Assembly: GCA_007449985.2 (NCBI GenBank)
Contig: VIIQ02000148.1
Coordinates: 62,001-126,000, forward strand
DNA: 64,000 bases
DNA from: Desmodesmus armatus
Taxonomy: Eukaryota > Chlorophyta > Chlorophyceae > Sphaeropleales > Scenedesmaceae
Direction: 5' to 3'
In this document: positions 42,861 to 52,758 of the stretch, in pieces
Layout of the letters: the number at the start of each line of letters is the position of its first letter
Numbering within the stretch: position 1 is the stretch's first letter
Made by a program: the position numbers and the translations under genes
Notes under the pieces: generated by a model
Databases searched by the model: none
Seen by the model: only the letters and a program-made list of their open reading frames with translations
Told to the model about the DNA's origin: nothing

Positions 42861-44150
42861 CCCAAAGCTCCACAAATCAGCCGCACACCCATGCACCCTC
42901 GCCTCAAGGTGGTCCTCAACCAGAAAGCCAGCCTGTGCCATGGTAAACGCCTTGATGGATTCAACCAAAGCATCAGCTGTCTCCTGCCCCAGCTGCGCCT
43001 TCACCTCCGAGTCATCTTGCAGGATGCGCACGATGGCTATGCAGACTGCCTGGCTGCGGGGCGTCTGCAGCCACTCCACCACCCTGCTGACACAGAATAC
43101 ATCCTGCAAGGTCACTGCCAATTCGCGCTGCTGCTGCTGCTGTTGCTGCTGTGGTGCCTCGCCCATGACTGCACCAGACCCACCAATGCAGGCGGCTGAG
43201 CTGCCTCCGGGCTCGCTGTGACGTATGCTGGTACTCCTGGCAGAAGGCATCAGGTCATCCAAGTCAGGCTCCCGGGCCGCCTTTGGTGACCAACGGCTCA
43301 CAAGCTCCTTCAGGCGCTGCCTGGTCAGGAGCTGCTGAGGTGCCGCAACCTGCGGCCAGTCAGCACATACCCCGTCAGTCGCTAAATAGCAGCGTTGTCA
43401 GAAAGCCATTCTCAGCAGTACGTGCTGGGCGCGCAGGACAGGAACATCGCCACTTGAAACGAGGGGCAAACACCTCAGTGCCTGCAGGCATGCAACTTTG
43501 GCACTCACACACTGCTGCCTGCTAGCATGCTTGCACAGCTTCATGAATACAGCTGACCCGGACCACCAGTAGCTGCTGCATTGAGCTTGCACTGGACACC
43601 CTAAGCCTCCAACCAACACACACCTGCCTCTGGCCCTGCTCTTGGCCTGCACCTTCTTCTGCTGCTGTGCTGGCCACTCCCAGGGGACGTGCAGCATCTG
43701 CCGGACCAGCTGCTGCATCTGCCAGACCTGCATGACTTGGAGAAATTGCTGCTGCATCACCAGCAGCTGCTGCCACCAGCCCTGCGCTCCCTGCTGCTGG
43801 CGTGCCGGCATCGCCTGCAGCAGCTGCTGTCTTGCGCGCCAGATCGTCACGAATTTTCTGGAACGCAGCATGGCCTGTAGGGTGGTGAAAGCAGGAAAGG
43901 CGCCCAAACAAGCAGGATCAGATACACAGACACTTGGCAGGAAGTATGTTGTGCGCAGGACAGACCACTTGCCGGGCACACTCAATTCAACTACCTCCCC
44001 TTCAGCTGCTCCCTTGAAGTGGCCATCTGCAACTGCAAGCGACAACGTCATGCCATGACTATTTTGCTCCCTCAAGCAGTAGTAGCTGTCAACTGGAGTG
44101 CTGTCAGCTCCAGCGATGCAACCAGCTAGTCCCTGTGACTCATAGCCCAG
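42810..44150 (-). CDS. Third family-related gene C, 3' part
   Basis: Coding-like minus-strand exons: 43348-42810 (VAAPQQLLTRQRLKELVSRW, a polyGln tract, then DVFCVSRVVEWLQTPRSQAV and SIKAFTMAQAGFLVEDHLEA, stop at 42810); 43874-43624 (AMLRSRKFVTIWRARQQLLQ, a Gln-rich coiled coil, then VPWEWPAQQQKK); and about 44150-43950 (GYESQGLAGCIAGADSTPVD, SVPGKWSVLRTTYFLPS). The WPAQQ(Q)KK motif links it to genes A and B. Phases between these exons do not all agree, so the model is incomplete or broken. The LINE at 44146 cuts off its upstream side. Function unknown. Confidence 0.4.
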
Positions 44151-45966
44151 CGAAGGGCGCAATGGCCCTACTCAGTGTGGTTTCAGGCCTGGGTATGGTA
44201 CACTTGATGCACTCTTCACGCTCAACCACCTCATCAGTGTGGCCCGGCATCAGCGGCGGCGTTTGTATGTGGTGTTTGTTGATTTTAAGAAGGCTTTTGA
44301 TACGGTGAGGCGAGACCTCTTGCTTGAGCGGTGTCGCGAATTGGGAGTGCATGGTCCCTTCATGGACATGCTGATCTCCATGTATGACCGTGTTTGCTGT
44401 CAGGTGGCCGTTAATGGTGAGCTGGGTGAGGTTTTCACCACAGCCTCTGGCACCAAGCAGGGTAGCGAGCTTAGCCCTCTCTTGTTTGGCTTGTTCATAG
44501 AGCTCTTGCATTACATGTTCAGGCATAAGCTGCCAGGGGCAGGGCCGGTGCTTAGTGGGCTGCATGTGCCAGATGTCATGTATGCTGATGACGTTGGTCT
44601 CCTGAGCTTTGAGCAGGGCGAATTGCAGGAGCTTGTTGATGTGTTGAGTGTGTTCTGCCACCTGTTTGGGATGGAGGTGAATCTTGCCCCGCACAAGACT
44701 TGTGCCGTTTGTTTCCGCCAGCGGGGCATGAAGGTGCCGGCAGGGTTCCGTCTTGTGTATCGAGGGCGCGAGATTGCGCGGCAAAGTGAGTACGTCTATT
44801 TGGGTGTGCGCGTGCATGAGACCCGTGGGCTTCTGGGCGCCTCTGATGCTCTGGCGGTGTCTGGCAGCAAGGCAATGCATGCCATGCTGACCCGTTGTCG
44901 CCGCTCCTGTTTGACTCAGTTTGACATCAAGTGCAGAATGTTCGATATACTTGTTGAGCCAGTCCTTTCGTATGCATCTCACATATGGGGACCCGCGATA
45001 TTTGCTAAGCGCCTGCAGAACACGCCTTACGATACCCAGGCCGAGAAGGTACACACATCGTTCTTGCGCATCACGACTGGGTCTATCAAAGGCATTGCCA
45101 CTGATGTCGTGTACAGGGACATGCATCGTCGACCCATTATGTATCACTGGGTGGTGCTGGCTGCGCGATGGTGGACAAAGTTGTCTGATGCTCGTGACGA
45201 TCAGCCGAGATCCCTGGCGGGGTGTGTGTGGCGTGAGGATGTAGCGCTTGCACTTGCAGGTTGTCGGGAGTGTTGGTCCTCTTGTTTCCTGCAAACTATG
45301 TGCTCGTTGCAGTTGCTTGCTGGTGACTGGCGGCAGCAGTCGCTTGACTGGGTGATGCAACAGAGGTGGGAGGAGTCTGCAGTGCAGGCCGCGCTGGCTG
45401 CCCTATTCAGGGCCCGGTGGCGAGGTCTCACCCAAGGTGACCCGCGTTCCGCCCCTTCTATCGGCATTCACAAGCTTACACATCATGCATGGGTCTACCC
45501 GCTAGATCCTGGCTTCAATCCCTTCTCAAGGGACGATGCGCCTCCGCATATCAAGTTGTGCCTGCCCTTTGATGTAGCGCGTAACCTTGCCCAGTTGCGT
45601 ATTGGTTCAGCCCACCTTGAAATAGAACAGGGACGTAAGCGAAGGGTCTCTGTGCCCCGTGCTGACCGCCTGTGTCGAGTGTGTTGTGGAGAGGATGCTA
45701 CCCTGGCCCACCGCCAAGCTGTACTGGCAAGGACAAGAACTAGTCGTAATGTGGAAGACTTGAAGCACTTCCTGTTGGAGTGCCCTGTTTACGATGATTT
45801 GCGCGCCGCTTGCCCGGCCTTCCCCCTGTCTGATGCTGTGGTACTGGACGACCCTGAATGTGTGCGATCAGTGTTTCAACATGGAGAGCAGTCTGCGTTG
45901 GCATACACTCTGTACAAGATGAAAGTGCGCCGGGCGCGCCTTCTTGGGCTGACTTTGGGCATCTGA
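44146..45966 (+). CDS. LINE-type reverse transcriptase ORF, 5'-truncated
   Basis: The open frame begins at 44146 without a start codon (PSEGRNGPTQCGFRPGYGTL) and runs 606 codons to TGA. Reverse transcriptase motifs are in order: VVFVDFKKAFDTV (first catalytic Asp), TKQGSELSPLLFGLFIE, VMYADDVGLLS (catalytic YADD) and KTCAVCF. After a long thumb/connector region, the C-terminus has a zinc-binding-like CRVCCGEDATLAH ... HFLLECPVYDDL typical of non-LTR elements. The upstream endonuclease, ORF1 and the first fingers part are missing, as expected from 5' truncation during target-primed reverse transcription. With no stop or frameshift in 1.8 kb, the insertion appears young. Confidence 0.9.
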   Translation, partial: PSEGRNGPTQCGFRPGYGTLDALFTLNHLISVARHQRRRLYVVFVDFKKAFDTVRRDLLLERCRELGVHGPFMDMLISMYDRVCCQVAVNGELGEVFTTASGTKQGSELSPLLFGLFIELLHYMFRHKLPGAGPVLSGLHVPDVMYADDVGLLSFEQGELQELVDVLSVFCHLFGMEVNLAPHKTCAVCFRQRGMKVPAGFRLVYRGREIARQSEYVYLGVRVHETRGLLGASDALAVSGSKAMHAMLTRCRRSCLTQFDIKCRMFDILVEPVLSYASHIWGPAIFAKRLQNTPYDTQAEKVHTSFLRITTGSIKGIATDVVYRDMHRRPIMYHWVVLAARWWTKLSDARDDQPRSLAGCVWREDVALALAGCRECWSSCFLQTMCSLQLLAGDWRQQSLDWVMQQRWEESAVQAALAALFRARWRGLTQGDPRSAPSIGIHKLTHHAWVYPLDPGFNPFSRDDAPPHIKLCLPFDVARNLAQLRIGSAHLEIEQGRKRRVSVPRADRLCRVCCGEDATLAHRQAVLARTRTSRNVEDLKHFLLECPVYDDLRAACPAFPLSDAVVLDDPECVRSVFQHGEQSALAYTLYKMKVRRARLLGLTLGI

Positions 45967-46180
45967 CCTGACAAGGGGTATTTCTTGGTGCTGCTGCATG
46001 CTGGATCCTAGCTGTTTGCTTCCCACTTCTGTACAAGGTTGTCGTGTTGCCTCAGGATGTCAATGAAGTCTCCTTTGCTGTCTTGCTTTGAATCAGGCTA
46101 CTATCTGGTGTAGGTGGTGCAAACCACTGACGGGGATCGGGGTTTTTCCCCACCTTAGTGTTTCAACCGGTTCAACCCTG
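44146..46180 (+). mobile_element. 5'-truncated non-LTR retrotransposon (LINE)
   Basis: The element comprises the reverse transcriptase ORF plus about 200 bp of 3' sequence, probably ending near 46180 ('gtttcaaccggttcaaccct'). Neither the exact 3' end nor a target-site duplication could be fixed, and no clear poly-A tail is seen. It lies opposite in sense to the minus-strand coding fragments on both sides. Confidence 0.7.
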
Positions 46181-46245
46181 GCAGGCAATGCCATTGATGT
46201 GTGGCGAATGTGTCTGCGTGTAACATTTTCTTCCCCAATACTCAC

Positions 46246-46515
46246 TCAGCGGCTTTGCTGCCGCCTGCGCCTTCGCAGCAGCCAGGACTGCATCCCGCTG
46301 TGCTGACCTTGCCGAAGCAGCTGATGCCCTCCACGCTTTCAGGGCCTCCAAATCAGCTGCTTCCTTGGCTGCCGTCTTGGCCTGAGCAGCTGCAGCCCTG
46401 TCCTTGGCTGCCTTCCTGGCTGCAGCCGCTGCCCTGAGCTTCTCAGCCTTCGCCAATCGTGACAAGCACTTATTGACAAAAGCTGTGGGCTTGGAGGTCT
46501 GCCTGCCTGGCCACT
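46246..46515 (-). CDS. Orphan Ala/Lys-rich exon upstream of the LINE
   Basis: Bounded by a GCTGCAG acceptor and a GTGAGT donor, it encodes EWPGRQTSKPTAFVNKCLSR, then a charged Ala-rich helix (KAEKLRAAAAARKAAKDRAA and following). The start EWP echoes the EWPAQQKK motif of genes B and C, so it may be an upstream exon of gene C separated by the LINE. Unproven. Confidence 0.4.
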
Positions 46516-46839
46516 CTGCAGCAACAGGAAGCACAACATGCAGGCTGTCAGCTTGAATGCACCATCAGGAAAGTTTATTTTGTTTGGGCACTGGCAGCAT
46601 ACTAAGCCCCGTAGGGTATACTGGCAGTCAGCACATGCATGCTGTCGTAGCCATTGCAGGCACCTTCGGGTCAGAGTGCAGGACACCTGAAGAGTCAACT
46701 TTTAATGCCGCTGACTGCATCTATCAGGCAGTTCCCTGCCCAAAGGTGCTTCATGCTGTGCATGCCTGAACTCAACGCCACGCTCAAATGCAGAACCTGC
46801 AGCAGCCTGCGAATCTGGGTCTCAAACACCCATGTCTAG

Positions 46840-48001
46840 GACGCGTTGTGGTTCACCATGCATGCCACAAGCGGCCTGCCCTACAGTATCACACTGCAGA
46901 AGGCAGATAGTATGAAGCTGTTGCTGTGGTCTGTGACTGTGCTGGGGTGCAAGCGAGACGCACCGCCATGCCCAAGTCCTGCCAGCACGCCTGCCGCTCC
47001 CTCACTGTCAAGGCCAGATGACGAGGATGACCCTGTCATGTACACGTGCACACATGCTTACTCAGCAGCCAAGGTGAGGTTACTTGACTGGAAAAGGCAG
47101 TTCCTGCAGATCTGTCCAAGTGCCGTGTCAAGATTACAGTTGCCTGCCAGACCAAGCAGCAGTTGAGTGACTGTGCAGGCCGATAAGTCCAGCACACTTC
47201 AGCCTTGCACCACCACATGCCTGCTTACCTCGTCCCTGTAGGCCCTGTGCTGGGTTGACGTCATGTTGATCAGGGTGTGCTTCAAGATCAGCACCAGCAG
47301 CAGCAGCCAGTTGCTGCTGCTGCTGGTGCTGGGCTGCGTCTTGCTCAGCACCGTGCTGATCAAGTTGGGGACACCAGGTGCTGCAGGGTCGCCCTGGGCA
47401 AACTGCTGCTGGAACATTTCCAGCACAGCAGCAAAATCCTCGTCCTCCGTGCCAATGGAGTCAGATGCAGCATGTGCTGTATTTTGCTGCATGGCTTGGT
47501 TTCTGTTGCCAAGCTGCTGCTGAGTGGGACCAGGCTTCAAGACTCGCGGCCAAGTTGGCCCAGCACAACAGCACACACTTGACCCTGCATGCAGCACAAC
47601 ATGAGGGTCAGAATATGGTGGTAAGTGCACGAAAACGTGGTCACTGCCTTGATTTATACGTTCCTGTGTATGATGTAGCTGTAAGTAGGATCGGCAACAC
47701 TGCACAACAACTGCTGTCAGCTGACGCTGCTGGGCTGAAGGACAGTACAGGACGGACAGCTGAATAACCTGGGGCAAACCATCAAGCTTTGTCTGCCTGA
47801 AATAAGTGCCTGAATTTTGGTTTGCACATGAATAATTGGTCTGACGTGCCTGTATTTCTAGAGGATGAGTTGCTGCTGTTGTCGGGTCAGGTGACTGTCA
47901 CCCGGCCAGAAAACGCTATGTCAGGCTACACCACCGTGTCGAAGATGTTGAATTGTAGTGATTCTTGCAAAAAGAGACGTGAATGGCCGCCTAGCTGCTG
48001 A
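46840..48001 (+). CDS. Unrecognised plus-strand gene fragment E
   Basis: Exon 46840-47073 (DALWFTMHATSGLPYSITLQ, KADSMKLLLWSVTVLGCKRD, ending TCTHAYSAAK before GTGAGG) and exon 47864-48001 (DELLLLSGQVTVTRPENAMS, GYTTVSKMLNCSDSCKKRRE, TGA) both have consensus borders and join in phase 0. Directly upstream, in the same frame, ELNATLKCRTCSSLRIWVSN is separated by a TAG at 46837-46839 that also forms the end of the acceptor. It is therefore either another exon or a frame killed by a nonsense change. Family unknown. Confidence 0.45.
47229..47520 (-). CDS. Minus-strand exon nested in the intron of fragment E
   Basis: The frame reads DSIGTEDEDFAAVLEMFQQQ, then FAQGDPAAPGVPNLISTVLS, a short hydrophobic segment (NWLLLLVLILKHTLINM) and ends ...YRDE before a perfect GTAAGC donor. 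The upstream border is uncertain. It may belong to the gene C line, but phase 0 here does not join phase 1 of the exon at 46515. Confidence 0.4.
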
Positions 48002-48413
48002 AGAGAGACTTCGGGAATGCTGTTGTTCAGGTAAATTGGTTGCCCCAAAGTGCCGACACGTTAAGTGGCATGTGCACCGCGTTCTTGAAGAGCATTCAAC
48101 CCACTATGGTTGTTGGCAATGTCCGGTGCTGCCTGCCTGTCACCTTTCAAGGCTGTACCTCACGCTGTACCATGCTTTGTGCTGGGTGTGTCTGTGCTTT
48201 CACAAGTGTCGATATGCATCAGTACCCATAAATCATTCCAAGCATCAGACGACGGCCAGAAGACTGGCACCTGCTCCAACCGCCCATGGCTGTAGCGAAG
48301 AAGATCGCAACAACCCATTGCAAGGCAGCGTGCTGCAAACCACGTCTAATGTACAGGGTAACACCATACGGTATGCTCCTGCTCCAACCAGCGTCAGGAA
48401 GCCGTGCACGCAT

Positions 48414-48736
48414 GACTGGAAGCTTGCACGGGCAAATCTATCCGATTCAATGTGATGCACCTGGACAGCCTCTTGGCCTCCTCTGTTGCACAGATCACTC
48501 AGGCAAGGAGCAAGAAGGGGTTCAAAGTTTGTTTGGCATCCACAAGAAGCGTTTTCTCACCTGACCCTGCTGATCATCCAAAGCTACTTCACCCCCAGGG
48601 CATCCTCCAGCTGCTGCTGCCTGAGCCAAGCTGGGGCCAGCTCGCCTGCTTGATTCTGCAGCGGCTGGGTTGCACGGTTTCATCATCTGCTGCGGGCCAA
48701 TATCAGCGCTGCTTCAGCAGATGTTGGCACTGCTGA
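48414..48736 (+). CDS. Orphan plus-strand coding stretch F
   Basis: An open frame LEACTGKSIRFNVMHLDSLL, ASSVAQITQARSKKGFKVCL, ASTRSVFSPDPADHPKLLHP ... with balanced residues ends at TGA. Neither its start nor a family could be assigned. It could be the last exon of a gene whose other exons have decayed, possibly related to fragment E. Confidence 0.35.
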
Positions 48737-49188
48737 TCTGCTAATCACCCTGGTGTGCCTCTGTGTCCTCTCCCTGCAGCACCAGCACAGCAACTTCTGT
48801 CATTCCTGAGGAATGCAGCACAATGCACGACAGCAGGCGACACACGCATATCCTGTACGTGCAAGTATGGCACCCTTGATTACTACACCCAGCTCCTTTC
48901 TTGGGAAGACCACTGTTCATCTCCACAGTGACACATCAGGGCGTGACCCTGCTGTCCAACACAAGCCCATATAACACGTTGCAGTGAGCAGCACGCAAGT
49001 GCATGTATGCACCTTGACAACTACTGGGCTGATGATCTGCTAGGCTGTCAGTAGACAAGGTCAGTACACCTGAGACAGCACAAAGACAGCTGCACCTCGT
49101 CTCAGCACCTGCACGACTCACCCAAGCACTTAGAACTCTGCGCAAGTCATGAGGGTGCCCACAGGGGTGTTTGCTGTAGCTGGGTAGC

Positions 49189-50550
49189 CTACTGCTGCCG
49201 CCTGAGTCTGACAACGGCAGCAGTGCTGACCGCTTGCCCAAAGGCCAGCTGTGCATCATATCGCGCCTGGCAGCTGCTGTCTTCGTCACTGCTGGCCTCC
49301 TGCAGGCGCAAGAAACAGTCGATGTGCTGCTCAAGAAGCGTAAGCTTGTGCTCCTGTCTCTCAAGGGGGATGGCAGGGGTCGATCAGGTCAATTGCAACC
49401 CCCGGCCTAACAAGAGGCACTCCAGCGAGGCATGGCATGCCAGCTGTCCATGCGGATTTGACGGGTACCTCACAGTCTTAAAATCATCACACGACTAGTG
49501 CTGCTGCTAGAAGCACTAGTGGCAGTCAGTGCTCAAAGGCTTGAAGCTAACAGGACTTGCTACCAACAGGACGCACCACAGGTATTGAAATACCTGGCCA
49601 ACCCCACAGGCTGCTGAGCGGAAGCACCTGCAGTGCGCCATGGTGCTTCCTGCTGCCTGGCTGGGTTCACAACACAATGCCACAGGCCTTTCCAGGTGCA
49701 CTTAGCTAACATATGCAACGTAGGCAGCTGCATGGTGTCACCCACCTGTTGGACAGCAAGTGCAGTCCACACAGCATAGGCCGTACGTTGCTGCTACCTG
49801 CCAAGACTTCCTGCACACATATGTGCCTGCGCCGCCTTCCGCTGCTGCTGCTGACGCACTGATCATGCACACCAACCACAGCCTGGCTGTGGTGCTGCTG
49901 CTGCTGCTGCTGCTGCTGCTTCAGGCTAGGCTGTTGCGGGAGGGCTCTTCTTGATTGGGCTGCTGCAGCATGAGCAGCCAGATGCGATTGTCATCATGTC
50001 CCTGGAGTGATCTGGCTGGGGCTGCAGCTGCTGCTGCTGTGTGCCTGCCACCCCGTAAGGGTAAGCGCCGTTGTACTGCACCCCTGCACTGGCCCACAGC
50101 CACCGGCAAGCCAACCCCGTGCCGCTGCTGCCAGCTGCTGCTGTCTGCAGCTACAGCCATGGCGCCAGCTACTGCTGGGCGCTGAGGCGTCCCTGGCGGC
50201 AGCAGCAGCTGCAGTAGATGCCCAAGGCACAGGAGTTCTTGCAGCAGCAGCAGCTGCTGCTGCTGCGCGAACTTTTTGTCAATGCCTTCAATGCTGCTCA
50301 ACATACTCTGCAGCCCTGATTTCACTGTTCCCTGTTGGAAGCGAGAGTTACCAATGGGAATTGGTAGCTGGCTGCCTGCAGCTGACTGTGTGTGCTGCTG
50401 CCTCTCCAAGGGTTCAGCCAGCATGCACAAGAGCCCACACATCCCGGGAGCCTGCAGCAGCAGCAGTAGCAGCAGCGACTGAAGAATGGCATGCATGCAA
50501 CGGCTTGGCAACTGCTGCTCGACAAAGCGGTCCCTACACCCTCCAACCAC
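49189..50550 (-). CDS. Unrecognised minus-strand gene fragment H
   Basis: The last exon, 49353-49189, begins after GACAG with EHKLTLLEQHIDCFLRLQEA and ends AVSTAAVVRLRRQQ plus TAG. Upstream, 49795-49750 (QRTAYAVWTALAVQQ before GTGGGT) and 50540-50190 (RFVEQQLPSRCMHAILQSLL ... MLSSIEGIDKKFAQQQQLLL) are coding-like but their phases were not established. The product would be rich in amphipathic helices. No family recognised. Confidence 0.35.
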
Positions 50551-52758
50551 GCATGCTATCAGAGTTTCTCATGTAACCCGTCGACCAACCACACGAGTCC
50601 AACAAGGAGCTTGAGCTGTTGCTGCTGTTGCTGCTATGTTGAGCCTGCTGCGCGGCCCTGACGACTGCAGAATGTGTGTGCCTGTAGCACACTGCTGCTA
50701 CTGGTGCTGCTGGTCAGGCCGCTAACTTGAGTTGCCGCAAACGTTAGTAACGGCTGTGCTGGATGATGAATCCCCAGCAGCTCATCCCGTGACGCAGCAC
50801 ATGGGATGGCGTGTGCATGCGGTGGGCCGGCTTGCTGGCGCTAGAGCTAGCTGCAATTACTGCAGCACGCAGCCATGTTGTGGGTTGGTGCAGGGTATAT
50901 GCATAGGCCATACCCACCTTTTTGCCTGCAAAGGCCAGCCTGGCAGGCATCGGAGCGATTAGGTATACCTACGGTACGGTACGTACCGCCGGGGGGTGAT
51001 GTTGCCTTGCTGCTTCCGCGTCACACTGATAAGTCACCTGCAACACCAAAATTCATATGCATTGAGTCAAGCAGGCAGCCAGGCAGGCAGGCAGGCACTG
51101 CACCTGGCGGCAGTGCAGAGGTCCTAGGACCCCTCCCCCAACACACACAAACAAGCGCAACCCACTTGCCTGACACTGAAATTGAAAGCACCTTGAATTA
51201 TTATTGTGGTGACTACCTGGGCTGCAACCTGGCTAGGCACCAGAAAGTTGATTTCCATCACCATGATCATGATCAGTAGCTGAAGAACATGAGTGGAGAG
51301 CAGTGAGGCAGCTAGAACGCCCTGAACGCCCTGAACGCCCTCCAGGCACCACTTTTTGTTGTCAGCAACAGTGATTGTACACACCGATTTCATGTTGACT
51401 TATCATGTTTGAATGTGATGGTGACAGTTGGGGCAAGCACACGAAAGGTCCAAGTGTTGACAGATTTTACAAGCGTTCCGACTGTGCACGTGCGGGATCA
51501 GAGACGGGGTTGTCATCATTGTTTAATGCTCACAGTCACTGGCCCTCCTTTTGTGCTTTCACCTTGAAGCACCGTGTTGTTGCTCTCACACACGACGTCC
51601 ACGCGCGTTGAAGCACTATCAGGTACATGTCAGGGACGGTCTCTCCAGGAGCGGTGTGCTGTTGTCAGCAGCTTGACTGGAAGCACAGCAGCTTCTGTCA
51701 CAGTGAGCAGCTTGGCCAAGATGATGGTGCACAATTTCGCTGGACCAGCAGCATCAATTATTGATCAGCAGCAGGGCCAGGAGCAGGAGCAGGATGCCAG
51801 GAGCAGCAACAGGACACGGCAGGAACAGCAAGCTGCTGTGCTTTCATGGACTGACAAGCCAAGGTGAGTGACAAGGGTAGGGGGAAGGCAAGGGAAGGAA
51901 ACGACAAATCCAGGGCTGGCTGTTTTGCTGGCGTGCACTCCCCAAGTAGCTGCTGCCCGCTGCATAAACGCCAGTGCACCACGGACATGGGTGGTGCACT
52001 GCAAGCTGCAGAACTCCTAAGCAGGAGCGTCAGTCCCACCCAGCCACAGTGCAAAAGGTGCAGCGCAGTACGGCAACTCCTGAAAGTGAGCTGGCAGCAC
52101 ATGCTGTGCGCATGCACTACGCATGAACCACATCCGATGCCATACCATGCATCACCCCTACAGGTGTGCTTGGCACACCGCAAGTGACTGGGTTATCCAG
52201 CACTTGAAGGCACGTCCGCAGCACACGTGCTCACGGTATTAGCTCTCTAGTATCTGATGCACTTATCTCCTACATGCATTGTTCCCGTCAACACGCATGC
52301 CAGCCTGGCAGGCCAGCCATCAGCCGGCCCTTGCACACGTCCTAGGGTCATGGTGCTGCTAGGATCCTGCTGCTAGTGTTGTGCTGCGTACAACTAGCAA
52401 CGGCATTGTGTCATAGAAGGGGCTTCGGGGCATGTTTCATGACTTGCCTGCACACGTGATGCATAGCCAGTACCACTGGCTGTGTGCAGCAGTTAAGCCC
52501 AGTCTTCCTGATGGAGTAACAAGTGCTCATTTAAAGTTGTGGTTTCCCGTGGTTTCCCGTTCATCAGCTGCACTTGCCACCGAAAGAGTGAGGGAACCTG
52601 TATTGCGCGGTATGTGGCCGTCTTCGGCGTAGGGCATCCATAATTACTTTTTCTTACGCTGGTCTGGCTCACGTCTTATGACGCTTGTCACCCGCGCACC
52701 AAGCCCAAAGCTTGAGCGTTATTGAGCTAACCTGCCAACGTGCACGCGTGTGGCGCAG
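50551..52758. other. Region upstream of the 53-57 kb gene, no firm gene
   Basis: Two plus-strand stretches could be 5' exons of the next gene: 51715-51862 (MMVHNFAGPAASIIDQQQGQ, ending at GTGAGT) and 51993-52087 (CTTDMGGALQAAELLSRSVS, ending at GTGAGC). Their phases do not link cleanly to the exon at 52759. A CCCTGAACG direct repeat lies at 51317-51346 and a doubled 'tggtttcccg' at 52541-52560. Confidence 0.3.

Noticed and set aside
51124..51393. Minus-strand frame starting MKSVCTITVADNKKWCLEGV with a hydrophobic stretch
   Set aside because: Protein-like at first and ending near a GT, but no partner exon of matching phase was found and the VQG repeat is a simple 9-bp repeat, so it is not annotated as a gene.
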